Assembly: GCA_033764875.1 (NCBI GenBank)
Contig: JANRIO010000036.1
Coordinates: forward strand, 20,036 to 84,035
Direction: 5' to 3'
DNA: 64,000 nt
DNA from: AWTP1-13 sp033764875
GTDB taxonomy: Bacteria; Pseudomonadota; Alphaproteobacteria; Rhizobiales; Hyphomicrobiaceae
Shown: positions 27,802 to 37,322 of the stretch, piece after piece
Numbering within the stretch: the first letter of the stretch is position 1
Layout: each line of letters begins with the position of its first letter
Translations under genes and position numbers: made by a program
Notes under the pieces: generated by a model
Told to the model about the DNA's origin: nothing
The model's database searches: none
The model's input: only the letters and a program-made list of their open reading frames with translations

Positions 27802-30246
27802 ATGGCCAGGGTCTTGACGTGGATCTGGCGCATTGCGGCGGGCCTCGTCGTCCTCGTGCTGCTCCTTGCGTGGTCCGCCTACTTCGCGGCGCGCAACACG
27901 GTTCCGGCCGCCTCGGGGGCGCTTGCCGCGCGCGGCCTCGCCGGGCCGGTGCGGCTGGTGCGCGACCGCGAGGGCGTGCCGCACGTGTTCGCCAAGTCGC
28001 TGGATGACGTGCTGTTCGGCATCGGCTTTGCGCACGCGCAGGATCGGCTGTGGCAGATGGAGCTGCAGCGGCGCGCGGTGGCCGGGCGGCTGTCGGAGAT
28101 GCTCGGCCAGCGGACGCTGACGACCGACATCCTGATGCGCACGCTGGACCTGCGCGGCTACGCCGAGCGGGCGGTGTCGCACCTGCCCGAGGCCGCGCGC
28201 CGGCAGCTCGAGGCGTACGCGCGCGGCGTCAATGCCTATCTGGAGCGGCGCACCGGCCTGCTCGAGCCGCGCTGGCCGATCGAGCTCATGCTGCTCGGGG
28301 TCACGCCCGAGCCGTGGACGGTCGCGGATACCGTCTCGATCGTGAAGCTGATGGCGCTCAACCTGTCGACCAATCTCGGCGCGGAGACGCTGCGGCTGGC
28401 GCTTGCCGCGCAGGGCCTGACGCCGGCCGAGATCACGGACCTGATGCCGCCGGATGCCGCCGTCGCCCCGCCGCCGCTGCCGGACCTCGGGGCGCTCTAT
28501 CCGATCCGCAAGACCGGTCCGGCCAAGCATGCGGCGATCCCCATGATCGGGGCGATGATCGGCGACGGGGCCTCCAACAACTGGGTGGTCGCGGGGGCCA
28601 AGACGAAGAGCGGCAAGCCGCTCCTCGCCAACGATCCGCACCTGCGCCTGTCGGCGCCCTCGATCTGGTATCTGGCGCACTACGCGCTCGAGCAGGACGG
28701 CGGCCGGCAGATGAACGCGGTCGGGGCGACACTACCCGGCGTGCCGCACATTGTCATCGGGCGCAGCGACACGCTCGCGTGGGGCTTCACCAACACGGGC
28801 GCCGACGTGCAGGACCTGTTCGTCGAGAAGCTGAACCCGGACAATCCCAAGGAGTACCTGACGCCCGAGGGATGGCGGGCGTTCGAGACCGCGCGCGTGG
28901 CGATCAAGGTCAGGGGCGGGGCCGAGCACGTGATCGAGCGGCGCTGGACACGGCACGGGCCGGTGATGCCGGACTTCTTCCGCGGGCTCGGCGCGGCGCT
29001 GGGCCCGGGGTACGTGGCGGCGCTGGGGTGGACGGCGCTGGTCGACGACGACGCCACGGTGAGCGCGGGGCTCGATTGGCAGCACGCGCGCAGCGTCGAG
29101 GACTTCTTCGCGCTGATGGCCCCCTACCAGGTGCCCATGCAGAGCATGGTGGTGGCGGACACGGAGGGCAACATCGGGCTGATCGCGCCCGGCACGGTGC
29201 CGGTGCGGGACCCGGCCAATGCCGTCGCCGGGCGCGCGCCGGTGCCCGGCTGGGACGCCGTGTACGACTGGAAGGGCTTCATCCCGGCCGATCGGCTGCC
29301 GCGGACGCAGAATCCTCCCGCCGGCGCCATCGGGACCTCGAACGCGCGCATGGTGCCGCCGGACTATCCGTTCCTGCTGACGAACGACTGGGATCCGCCG
29401 TTCCGGCAGCAGCGCCTCGAGCGGCTCATCCTCGAGCGGGGCGAGCACGACATCGAGAGCATGAAGGCGGCGCAGGCCGACGTGCTGTCGCCGGCGGTGG
29501 AGCGTCTGCAGGCCCTGATGATCGCCGCCGCGCAGGCCGGCGCAGGCGTCGACAACGGCATGCTCGACCAGCTGACGGCCTGGGACGGGCGGCAGCGGGC
29601 GGATGCCGCGGAGCCGCTGATCTATGCAGCCTGGGTGCGCGAGGCGGTGCGCGGCATCTTCGCGGACGAGCTTGGCGGGGCCTTCGAGCTCTACTTCGGC
29701 GGCCGCGCCGCGGCGCTGATCGGCGTGCTGGAGGGCAAGGCGAAGGGGCGGGACTGGTGCGACGACCGGCGCACCAAGGAGCACGAGAGCTGCGCCCAGG
29801 TGCTGGCGGATGCGCTGTCGCGCGCGCTGAAGGGGCTCGAGGCCCGCTTCGGGCCGGACCGGGCCAAGTGGCGCTGGGGGCAGGCGCACGCGGCGCTGGC
29901 CGAGCATCGCCCGTTCGGGCTGGTGCCGTATCTGGCACCGTTTTTCGACGTCGTCGTGCCGAGCCCCGGCGGCGACGACACGCTCAACCGCGGCATGATG
30001 GAGTACGGGGGCGAGCAGCCCTTCGCCAACCGGCACGCGTCGAGCTTCCGCGGCATCTATGACCTGAGCAATCTCGACCGGTCGCTGTACATGCACACGA
30101 CCGGGCAGTCGGGCAATCCGCTGTCGCCGCACTACCGCTCGCTGGCGGAGCGCTGGGCGCGCGTGGAGTACATCGAGATCCCGACGCGGGCGGAGGCGAT
30201 CGCGGCCACGGCCGCGGGCACGTGGGTGCTGACGCCGGCGCCCTAG
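27802..30246 (+). CDS. Penicillin acylase family Ntn hydrolase
   Basis: Protein of 814 aa with an N-terminal hydrophobic signal or anchor (residues about 8-28). A precursor alpha chain follows, then the autocatalytic site GDGASNNWVVAG, where Ser258 would become the N-terminal nucleophile of the beta chain. KPLLANDPHLRLSAPSIWY after it is typical. The family includes penicillin G acylases, cephalosporin acylases and acyl-homoserine-lactone acylases; natural substrates are often other amides. It starts 24 bp after frmA. Its stop TAG shares a CTAG with the stop of the convergent acdR. Confidence 0.9.
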   Translation: MARVLTWIWRIAAGLVVLVLLLAWSAYFAARNTVPAASGALAARGLAGPVRLVRDREGVPHVFAKSLDDVLFGIGFAHAQDRLWQMELQRRAVAGRLSEMLGQRTLTTDILMRTLDLRGYAERAVSHLPEAARRQLEAYARGVNAYLERRTGLLEPRWPIELMLLGVTPEPWTVADTVSIVKLMALNLSTNLGAETLRLALAAQGLTPAEITDLMPPDAAVAPPPLPDLGALYPIRKTGPAKHAAIPMIGAMIGDGASNNWVVAGAKTKSGKPLLANDPHLRLSAPSIWYLAHYALEQDGGRQMNAVGATLPGVPHIVIGRSDTLAWGFTNTGADVQDLFVEKLNPDNPKEYLTPEGWRAFETARVAIKVRGGAEHVIERRWTRHGPVMPDFFRGLGAALGPGYVAALGWTALVDDDATVSAGLDWQHARSVEDFFALMAPYQVPMQSMVVADTEGNIGLIAPGTVPVRDPANAVAGRAPVPGWDAVYDWKGFIPADRLPRTQNPPAGAIGTSNARMVPPDYPFLLTNDWDPPFRQQRLERLILERGEHDIESMKAAQADVLSPAVERLQALMIAAAQAGAGVDNGMLDQLTAWDGRQRADAAEPLIYAAWVREAVRGIFADELGGAFELYFGGRAAALIGVLEGKAKGRDWCDDRRTKEHESCAQVLADALSRALKGLEARFGPDRAKWRWGQAHAALAEHRPFGLVPYLAPFFDVVVPSPGGDDTLNRGMMEYGGEQPFANRHASSFRGIYDLSNLDRSLYMHTTGQSGNPLSPHYRSLAERWARVEYIEIPTRAEAIAATAAGTWVLTPAP

Positions 30247-30770
30247 AAATCCAGGGGCGCGTTGTCGACGACCTCTTTCATGACGAAGAAGGTGCGGGTC
30301 TGGCGCACGCCCGGCAGCGCGATCAGAAGCTCGCCGTGCAAACGATTGAAGTCGGCGATGTCGCGGACGCGGACCTTGAGGAAGAAGTCGAAGTCGCCGG
30401 CCACCAGATGGCAGTCGAGGACCATGCGCAGGCGGCGGACGGCGGCCTCGAAGGCGGCGAAACTCTCCGGCGTCGAGCGGTCGAGGACGACGCCGACGAT
30501 GACGAGGGTGGCGCGGGCGACGCGGGCCGGCGCGATCTCGGCCCGCACGGCGCGGATGTAGCCGTCGGCGAACAGGCGCTGCGTGCGCCGGTGGCAGGTG
30601 GCGGGGCTGACGTGCACGGCTTTGGCGATGTCGGCGTTGCTGGCGCGGCCGTCGCGCTGCAGGTGCTGCAGGATGCGGCGGTCGACGCGGTCGAGCCCAT
30701 CGATTTTGAGCGCGGAGGGTGTGGAAGGATGTTCCGCGTTCTTGGATATGGATGAAGGTTTCTTTCGCAT
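30243..30770 (-). CDS. acdR: Lrp/AsnC family regulator, probable AcdR
   Basis: Protein of 175 aa. The N-terminal HTH (VDRRILQHLQRDGRASNADI then SPATCHRRTQRLFADGYI) is followed by the AsnC/RAM domain (LVAGDFDFFLKVRVRDIADF). In several Pseudomonas and rhizobia, an Lrp-type gene acdR lies divergently from acdS and controls it in response to ACC. The same arrangement is seen here, with 105 bp between the two starts, hence the name; it rests on context. ATG 30770 is the first plausible start. It overlaps the acylase gene by 4 bp at the stops. Confidence 0.85.
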   Translation of the reverse strand: MRKKPSSISKNAEHPSTPSALKIDGLDRVDRRILQHLQRDGRASNADIAKAVHVSPATCHRRTQRLFADGYIRAVRAEIAPARVARATLVIVGVVLDRSTPESFAAFEAAVRRLRMVLDCHLVAGDFDFFLKVRVRDIADFNRLHGELLIALPGVRQTRTFFVMKEVVDNAPLDF

Positions 30771-30875
30771 CTGTCGCGTGTAGCCTTTGTTCTGGCTCAG
30801 GCGCCTCTCGCATTTGGGAGCACCTTGCGGGAGCCATTTGCTAGAGTCCAGGCGGATCTGCAACCCGGAGGCCTC

Positions 30876-31895
30876 ATGCTGCGGCTCGACAAGTTCCCCC
30901 GCTACCCGCTCACGTTCGGACCCACGCCCATCGAGCACCTGCCGCGGATGAGCGCGGCGCTCGGCGGCGGTGTCGAGATCTGGGCCAAGCGCGACGACTG
31001 CAACTCGGGGCTGGCTTTCGGCGGCAACAAGCTGCGCAAGCTCGAGTACATCGTGCCCGACGCCATCGCGTCCAACGCCGACACGCTCGTCTCGATCGGC
31101 GGGGTGCAGTCCAACCACACGCGCATGGTGGCGGCGACCGCGGCCAAGATCGGCATGAAGTGCGTCGTCATCCAGGAGAGCTGGGTGCCGCACGAGGACG
31201 CCGTCTACGACCGCGTGGGCAACATCCTGCTGACGCGCCTGATGGGCGCCGACAGCCGCATTGTGCCCGACGGCTTCGACATCGGCATCCGCAAGAGCTG
31301 GGAGGAGGCGATCCAGTCGGTGAAGGATGCCGGCGGCAAGCCCTACGCGATCCCGGCGGGGGCCTCCGTGCACAAGCTGGGCGGGCTCGGCTATGTGGGC
31401 TTTGCCGAGGAGGTGCGGGCGCAGGAGGCGCAGATGAAGATCCGCTTCGACTACATCATCGTGTGCGTGGTGACGGGGTCGACGCAGGCCGGCATGATCG
31501 TGGGGTTTGCCGCCGACGACCGGGCGCACCGGGTGATCGGCATCGACGCCTCGGGCACGCCGGCGCAGCTGCGGCCGCAGGTGCGCCAGATCGTCGACAG
31601 CACGGCGGAGCTGGTCGAGCTCGGCCGCCCGGTGCGGGACGAGGAGATCGTGATCCTGGAGGACTACGCCTATCCGGCCTACGGCGTGCCGAGCCACGAG
31701 ACCAACGAGGCGATCCGGTTTGCGGCGCGCACCGAGGCGATGATCACGGACCCGGTCTACGAGGGCAAGTCCATGCAGGGCATGATGGACCTGGTGAAGA
31801 AGGGCTACTTCCCGAAGGGCTCCAAGATCCTCTACGCGCACCTGGGCGGGGCGCCGGCGTTGAACGGCTACAGCTACACCTATCGCAACGGCTGA
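30876..31895 (+). CDS. acdS: 1-aminocyclopropane-1-carboxylate deaminase
   Basis: PLP enzyme of 339 aa that splits ACC, the precursor of plant ethylene, into 2-oxobutyrate and ammonia. The PLP Lys is Lys52 in FGGNKLRKLE. Diagnostic residues that separate ACC deaminase from D-cysteine desulfhydrase are present: Tyr295-Glu296 in DPVYEGKSM and Leu323 in YAHLGGAPALN. These match Lys51, Tyr294, Glu295 and Leu322 of the Pseudomonas enzyme with an offset of one. Length is that of true AcdS. ATG 30876 follows CCGGAGG. It is divergent from acdR. Confidence 0.95.
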   Translation: MLRLDKFPRYPLTFGPTPIEHLPRMSAALGGGVEIWAKRDDCNSGLAFGGNKLRKLEYIVPDAIASNADTLVSIGGVQSNHTRMVAATAAKIGMKCVVIQESWVPHEDAVYDRVGNILLTRLMGADSRIVPDGFDIGIRKSWEEAIQSVKDAGGKPYAIPAGASVHKLGGLGYVGFAEEVRAQEAQMKIRFDYIIVCVVTGSTQAGMIVGFAADDRAHRVIGIDASGTPAQLRPQVRQIVDSTAELVELGRPVRDEEIVILEDYAYPAYGVPSHETNEAIRFAARTEAMITDPVYEGKSMQGMMDLVKKGYFPKGSKILYAHLGGAPALNGYSYTYRNG

Positions 31896-31918
31896 GGTCG
31901 GCGCCTGGCTGCGAGGCC

Positions 31919-33540
31919 TCAGGCCGGCGCCGCGCGCGCCGTGCGCAGGCGGTGAAGCTCATCGAGCCAGAACACGCCGCCGAGGCCCACGAAGGCAAGG
32001 TTCACGAAATACAGGTTGAAGGCATAGCGGCGGATGTCGAAGGAGTGCGAGACGCCGATGACCGCGTGGTGGGCGAGGATCACGAGCAGCGGCAGGGCGA
32101 GGTAGAGGAGGAAGGCGCGGCGGCGGCCGGCATCCCACGCGCGCCAGCGGACGGCGGGCAGCGCCAGCGTCGCCAGCGTCACGGCGAAGTAGGCGATGGC
32201 GTGCGTCCAGAACAGCACCGCGAGGGCGGCGTTGACGGCCTGGCCCAAGAGCGTGGTGCGGACGCGCTGAGGATCATTGAGCGGGCCGGTGGCAATGGGG
32301 CTGGTGCCCGCCAGGAAGCCAGGGGCGCGGGCCTCGAGCTTGGCGGCCTCGGCAAAGTGGGGCGTGTGGATGGCGAACATGTCGAAGGTCTTCTCCACGC
32401 CCAGCACGACCTGCCGCAGCAGCATTGCGAGGAAGGGAGCGGGATCGCGCGCAAGCGCCTGCAGGTAGGCCTCGATGTAGAAGCGGCGCTGGCCGTCGCG
32501 ATCGGGAAAGGCCTGAGCGACGCGGGCGTGGAAGGCGGCGTTATACATGCAGTGGTCGCCGTCGAAGCCCTGCGCCTTCCAGGGCGCGGCGTCGCTGTCC
32601 TGGAGCGCGCGCATGGTCTGGCGCAGGTCGGCGTGGTGCTGCGCGGATGCGGCAAGCCGCATGTCCGGCGACTTGGCGAGCGCGGCGTTGATCAGGGGAA
32701 GCCGGTTGCAGAAGATGCTGCGCGCGCCGAACATCGCGGCGGCATCCGCGTGTGCCCGGTCGAGCTGCCGCTCGGGCCACAGCGCGAGGCCGAAGGCCAG
32801 CAGCGGCAGGCAGGGCAGCAATAGCGCCGCGGCGCGCCCGGACGCGGAGCGCTGCCGGCGCCACGCCAGCCAGCCGATCCGCAGGGCGACGAGCAGGGCG
32901 AGCGCCGGCCCGGCGAACAGCCATGCGGCTTCAGGAGCATGGGCAGCGCGCAGGCGAGGGCAGCGAGCACGGCCTCGAGGAGACCGCGCCAACTCAACGC
33001 CTCGGCGCGGAGCACGCGATGCACACCGACGAGGCTCAGCAGGGCGAGCGTCGCGAACAGGATCTCGGGCAGCATGGCGGCGATGAAGTTGTGCAGGGCG
33101 CTGTAGCTTGCGGCCGCGCAGAGCCACAGCGGAAGGGCCGTGCGGGCGGCGCGCGCCAGCGCCGGCTCGGCGGACACCAGGGCGGGAAGGGCCGCGCGGC
33201 AATGGTGGAACAGCAGGACGAGGGCGCACGCGGCGGCCAGGGCCTGGACAAGCACCATCGCCAGGGCCGGCCTCGGCAGCAGCGTGATGGCGGCGAGGAC
33301 GGCTGGATAGCCGAGCGCGCGCGAGGCCGAGCGTTGGTATCCGCCGTCGCTGAGCAAGCTCAGGCCCTGGGCGAGGTAGCCGGCGCTGTCGGGGTAGTAG
33401 AGGAAGGGAACGCCGGCGCCGTAGTAGACGGCCAGAACGAGCAGGACGAGGGCCGCCCCGGCGACGCTGCCGGTGTGGCCGCGCAGGCGCCAGAGCGCGC
33501 GATGCGGCCGGGCATCGGCCGCTGGCTGCGAGACGTGCAT
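31919..33540 (-). pseudogene. Frameshifted polytopic membrane protein (GT-C glycosyltransferase-like)
   Basis: Reading from ATG 33540 gives MHVSQPAADARPH, then a polytopic membrane region (VAGAALVLLVLAVYYGAG, LYYPDSAGYLAQGLSLL, and more). This frame is lost near 32930, just after MLLKPHG. The reading resumes in another frame at AWLFAGPALALLVAL and runs to the stop at 31919, with further helices (AIAYFAVTLATLALPAVRW, NLYFVNLAFVGLGGVFW). Together they would make about 540 aa. A loop with PDSAGYL after the first helix recalls integral-membrane sugar transferases that use polyprenyl-linked donors. The GT2 gene lies 18 bp upstream on the same strand. A one-base assembly error is as likely as true decay. 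Confidence 0.75.
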
Positions 33541-33557
33541 GGGCGCTCGCAGGCCGC

Positions 33558-34529
33558 TCAGGCGTCGGTCCCGGGCGGGCCGGCGGCCATGTAGTGCAGC
33601 CGCTTCATCTCGCGGCGGCCGCGCGCGATGCTGTCTAGGATGGAGCCGCAGGTGACGCTCAGCATGGCCGCCAGCATCAGGCCGAGTGCCAGCACGGCGG
33701 TCGGCAGGCGCGGCACCAGCCCGGTCTCGAGGTACTCGAGCACCACCGGAATGCCGGCGAGCAGGGACAGGCTCGCCAGCACCAGGGCGAGGCTCGCGAA
33801 GAACGCGAGCGGCTTCTCCTCGCGCACGAAGAAGCCGATCAGGCGCAGGATGCGGAAGCCGTCGCTGAAGGTGCGCAGCTTGCTCGCCGATCCCGGGGGA
33901 CGGTCGCGGTAGGGCGTTGCGATCTCGCCCATGGGCATGCGCATCTCGAGGGCGTGGATGACCAGCTCCGTCTCGACCTCGAAGCCGGCCGACAGCGCGG
34001 GGAAGGATTTTACGTAGCGGCGCGAGAACACCTTGTAGCCCGACAGCATGTCGCCGGTGCCGGTGCCGAAGATGGCGCGCACGAGCGAGGACAGCAGGCG
34101 GTTGCCGAAGGCGTGGCCGGGGCGCAGGGTGGCGCCGGTGGCGACGCGGGCGCCGTTGACGAGGTCGAGCTGCTCCTGCCACAGCGTCTCGACGAGGCGG
34201 CGGGCGCTCGGCGCATCGTAGGTGCTGTCGCCGTCCACCATGACGTACACGTCGGCCTCGATGTCGGAGAACATGCGGCGCACGACGTTGCCCTTGCCCT
34301 GGCGTGGCTCGCGGCGAACGATGGCGCCGGCCGCGGCCGCGGCCTCGGCGGTGCCGTCGCTGGAGTTGTTGTCGTAGACGTAGATGCGCGCCTCGGGCAG
34401 GGCGGCGGCGAAGCCCGCGACAACGGCGGCGACGCTGCGCACCTCGTTGTAGCAGGGGATGAGAACGGCGACGCGCGGATGCCGGGCCTCGGCGGCGCGC
34501 TTTCGTGCCAGGTCAAACTGAAGGGTCAT
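33558..34529 (-). CDS. Membrane-associated family 2 glycosyltransferase
   Basis: Protein of 323 aa. An N-terminal GT-A domain has VAVLIPCYNEVRSVAAVV, YVYDNNSSDGTAE and the DxD-like VMVDGDSTYDA, followed by TGDMLSGYKVFSRRYVKS and FEVETELVIHALEM. Two C-terminal transmembrane helices lie at about 255-275 and 295-315. This layout is like dolichol-phosphate-mannose-synthase or ArnC-type enzymes that load a sugar on a polyprenyl phosphate at the inner membrane. ATG 34529 is used. The downstream frameshifted membrane protein could have been the sugar transferase that used the product, which is inference. Confidence 0.88.
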   Translation of the reverse strand: MTLQFDLARKRAAEARHPRVAVLIPCYNEVRSVAAVVAGFAAALPEARIYVYDNNSSDGTAEAAAAAGAIVRREPRQGKGNVVRRMFSDIEADVYVMVDGDSTYDAPSARRLVETLWQEQLDLVNGARVATGATLRPGHAFGNRLLSSLVRAIFGTGTGDMLSGYKVFSRRYVKSFPALSAGFEVETELVIHALEMRMPMGEIATPYRDRPPGSASKLRTFSDGFRILRLIGFFVREEKPLAFFASLALVLASLSLLAGIPVVLEYLETGLVPRLPTAVLALGLMLAAMLSVTCGSILDSIARGRREMKRLHYMAAGPPGTDA

Positions 34530-34757
34530 GCACAATCCCAGAAGCCATCGGGGCGCCGATACAACAACGTCGGGCGCGGGCGGCATCCGTCGTCCGCGGC
34601 TCTGCTATGTCAGAGGCGAGCCGGCGGCGCGATTGTCAAATAAGCGGCCTGGGGATTGCGGGGAAATCCCGATGCGGCGCGGGCACGGCTGTGGGCACGC
34701 ACGGCCTGGACCGGCGACTGTGCAGGGGAGGCACGCCGGGGGCGCGAGGGGTGCGAC

Positions 34758-35825
34758 TTACGGGGCCGAGCCGCCGTTGCGGCGGGCGTGCGCGCGCACG
34801 TCGGACGGAGCGGCGCCGAAGTGCTGCCGGAACACGCGGTTGAAATAGGAGACGTCGTTGAAGCCGCAGTCGTAGGCGACGGTGCTGATCTTCTCCGTCG
34901 CACGGCTGCCATCGGTCAGCATCTGATAGGCGCGCGCGAGCCTTTGCCCCAGCACATATTTCGTCAGCGTCGAGCCTTCGGACTCGAACAGGCGCTGGAT
35001 GAAGCGAGGCGTGCAATGGTGCCGCGCGGCGAGGGCCGTCACCGACAATCCCGGCTGCCCGAGATTCTCGGCGATGTCGGTCTTGATCAGCTCGAGGCGT
35101 GCCGCGTGCAATCCGTTGCTTCTGGCCGCCTCGGCCGCGTCCTGGGTGGAGCCGAGCAGCAGCGCCATGAGATCGTAGATGTGGCGCGCCATGGCGGCCT
35201 TCAGGTCCGCGGACTCCGTGACGCGCTCGTCCCAGGTCATGGCGAGGTAGTTGGTGAGCAGGTGCAGGGCCCGCGAGCTGCGCGGCACGGGGCGCATGAA
35301 GCTGGCATCCGCGTCCCGCAGCATCGGTGCGAGCCGCGTGCGCGGAAAGCGCAGCCCCAAGATCTCGCCGGGAGGGCGATGCGTGAAGCTCGACGGGTCG
35401 GCGCCCGAGATCAGAACAGCCTCGCCATCGCCGAGCACAAGCTGCCTGCCGCGCTGCTCGATCAGATGGGGGCCGCGCAGGTTGATCATGAGCAGGGCGT
35501 CGGCATCGCCATCGACCATCTCGCGTGAGCGGCTGTTGCGCGAGCCGTGCAGCGTGCCCGACATCACCAGGAGGTCGGACAGCATGTTGAGACAGAGGTC
35601 GGCGTCGAACGCCTCTCCGGGAATGCGCTCGATCTGGTAGCGATAGCCCATGCGGGCGAAGCATTCGCGCAGCATGGACGGACGCTCGCGCTCGGGCCCG
35701 CCGGAAAACACGAGGCGCACGGGCCCCGGCGGCGGCGGCAATGGCTCCCCGCCAAGCAAGGTCTCCGGAGTGAGCAGCGGAAGGCGAGCCAAATCGACCA
35801 TATTCTTCACCGGCGTGGGCAACAT
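34758..35825 (-). CDS. AraC family transcriptional regulator
   Basis: Protein of 355 aa. The N-terminal half is an AraC_binding_2-like domain (LIEQRGRQLVLGDGEAVLI, LGLRFPRTRLAPML). The C-terminal two-HTH AraC domain has LSVTALAARHHCTPRFIQRLFESEG and TVAYDCGFNDVSYFNRVFRQHFGAAPSDVR. The effector is unknown. It is transcribed toward the glycosyltransferase gene with a 228-bp gap, and divergent from the small PQ-loop protein gene. Confidence 0.92.
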   Translation of the reverse strand: MLPTPVKNMVDLARLPLLTPETLLGGEPLPPPPGPVRLVFSGGPERERPSMLRECFARMGYRYQIERIPGEAFDADLCLNMLSDLLVMSGTLHGSRNSRSREMVDGDADALLMINLRGPHLIEQRGRQLVLGDGEAVLISGADPSSFTHRPPGEILGLRFPRTRLAPMLRDADASFMRPVPRSSRALHLLTNYLAMTWDERVTESADLKAAMARHIYDLMALLLGSTQDAAEAARSNGLHAARLELIKTDIAENLGQPGLSVTALAARHHCTPRFIQRLFESEGSTLTKYVLGQRLARAYQMLTDGSRATEKISTVAYDCGFNDVSYFNRVFRQHFGAAPSDVRAHARRNGGSAP

Positions 35826-36052
35826 GGAATTGAGGATATGGGCCCCTTCTAGGGGATGCGGCAGAGGCCGACAAGACTGCGCGCGAGGCCGCAGCCTGCC
35901 GCCCGGGGCCGTCGCCCCAGTCCAAGCGATTGTCGCGCGCGTCCAAGCCCGGCGGGCTGCGGCTGGCTAGAACCGGTGGCGGCTCGGGACCGCGTGGCGC
36001 ACTCGCCCGCCTCGGAGCCTCCCTGTCTGCAACCAGTCGGAGCAAGAGCGGA

Positions 36053-36376
36053 ATGGACAGCTATGCAGTGATATTCGCGTTGTTCACGGGGTTCAGCGCT
36101 CTGCGGACGGTCTCCTATCTGCCGCAGATCCTGCGCATCGCGCGCGATCCCAACGGGGCGTCGGCGATCTCCTATGCGACGTGGATCATGTGGACCGGCG
36201 CGAACATCTCGACGAGCCTCTATGCGCTCTGCAACCTCGCGGATGCCTATCTGGCCTCGATCAGCGCTGTGTATGCCTGCTGCTGCCTGGCCGTCATAGG
36301 CCTCACGTTCGTGAAGCGGCGCGTCTCGTACGCCTCGATCCTGGCCAAGGCGCCGGCGGCGATGCCGACGCCCTGA
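36053..36376 (+). CDS. Small PQ-loop (SemiSWEET-like) membrane protein
   Basis: Protein of 107 aa with three predicted helices. The motif VSYLPQILRIARDPNGASAI contains the PQ dipeptide and following Asn/Ser-rich stretch of the PQ-loop repeat, and AISYATWIMWTGANISTSLY follows. SemiSWEET proteins work as dimers that move sugars; other PQ-loop proteins carry other solutes, so the substrate is open. ATG 36053 follows GAGCGGA. It is divergent from the AraC gene; a 227-bp gap lies between them and holds nothing I recognise. Confidence 0.72.
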   Translation: MDSYAVIFALFTGFSALRTVSYLPQILRIARDPNGASAISYATWIMWTGANISTSLYALCNLADAYLASISAVYACCCLAVIGLTFVKRRVSYASILAKAPAAMPTP

Positions 36377-36427
36377 CGGCGCCAGATCTTCCCCGTTGCG
36401 CCTGATCCAGGTCAGAGACGAAGGCCG

Positions 36428-37318
36428 TCAGCTCAGGATCTCGCGATGGATCCAGCCGGCTGCGGCCTCGACGCCGCCGAACGAGTAGACGTGCAGGCCG
36501 ACCACGTTGGAGGTGGCGCCATGCAGATGCTGGGCGACGGCCGCCAGCTGGTCGGTCGGGTCGGTGTTGGTGACGAGCTTGATGGCGCCGAAGCCCTGGG
36601 CGTGCAGGGCGCGCAGGGAGGCGTTGACGCCGCAGGTCTGGGCAAACTTCAAGAGGCGCAAGGGGCTCGTCGGCCCCGGCACGCCGACGTAGACGGGCAG
36701 GCCCGGGAAGCGCGCCCTCAGCTGCGCGCAGTAGTTCACGATGCGGGGCAGCGCGAACGAGAACTGGGTGACGACGTAAGGGGCGAGCCCCACCTCGCGG
36801 GCGCGCGCCACCTTCGCCGCCAGCGCGCGCTCGAGCGCGTCGCTGGCGATGGAGCGGTGACCCTCCGGGTAGCCGGCCAGGCCGACCTCGCGGATGCCGT
36901 GGCGCGCGAGCGGCGCCGCAAGGAGGCTCAGGGCATCGGCATAGGGACCGGCGGCCGTGTCGCAGTCGCCGGCCAGGATCAGCAGCCGCTGCACGCCCGC
37001 CTCGCCGCACAGCCGCAGCAGGGCGGCATCGAGCGCGCTTGCCGAGGCGATGCGGCGGGCGGCGAGATGCGGCACCGGCTCGAGCCCGGCCTCGCGCACG
37101 GCAACGGCGGCGTCGGCGATGTCGTCGAGGGAGGTGCTCGGCATGTGGTTGATGTAGACGGGCGTGTTGGCCGGCAGCAGCGCGGCGATGCGGGCGGCGT
37201 CCTGGCGCCGGCGCGCGGCCATCTCGATGGAGGTGCCGGCGAGCAGCTCCTGCTCCGCGCGCCGCTGGCGCATGCCGGTGCCGGGGGCGGGGCTCGGGCT
37301 CGCTGGAATGGCTGTCAC
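36428..37318 (-). CDS. Methylenetetrahydrofolate reductase family protein
   Basis: MetF-like TIM-barrel protein of 296 aa. Counterparts of the catalytic residues are present: Glu32 in TSIEMAA, Asp118 in LAGDCDT and Gln185 in VTQFSFAL. The folate-site motif PVPHLAARR and the GYPEGH motif are also clear. Such enzymes reduce 5,10-methylene-THF to 5-methyl-THF using FAD and NAD(P)H. The sequence diverges from housekeeping MetF at the N-terminus, which lacks the usual FPP motif, so this may be a specialised paralogue. GTG 37318 follows AAGGA, 4 bp after the stop of the HTH-methyltransferase, so the two are tightly linked. Confidence 0.85.
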   Translation of the reverse strand: MTAIPASPSPAPGTGMRQRRAEQELLAGTSIEMAARRRQDAARIAALLPANTPVYINHMPSTSLDDIADAAVAVREAGLEPVPHLAARRIASASALDAALLRLCGEAGVQRLLILAGDCDTAAGPYADALSLLAAPLARHGIREVGLAGYPEGHRSIASDALERALAAKVARAREVGLAPYVVTQFSFALPRIVNYCAQLRARFPGLPVYVGVPGPTSPLRLLKFAQTCGVNASLRALHAQGFGAIKLVTNTDPTDQLAAVAQHLHGATSNVVGLHVYSFGGVEAAAGWIHREILS

Positions 37319-37322
37319 GGCA

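Noticed and set aside
36405..36418. CTGATCCAGGTCAG resembling an FNR box
   Set aside because: Both outer bases are wrong for TTGAT-N4-RTCAA, and it lies between the ends of two convergent genes, where no promoter is expected.
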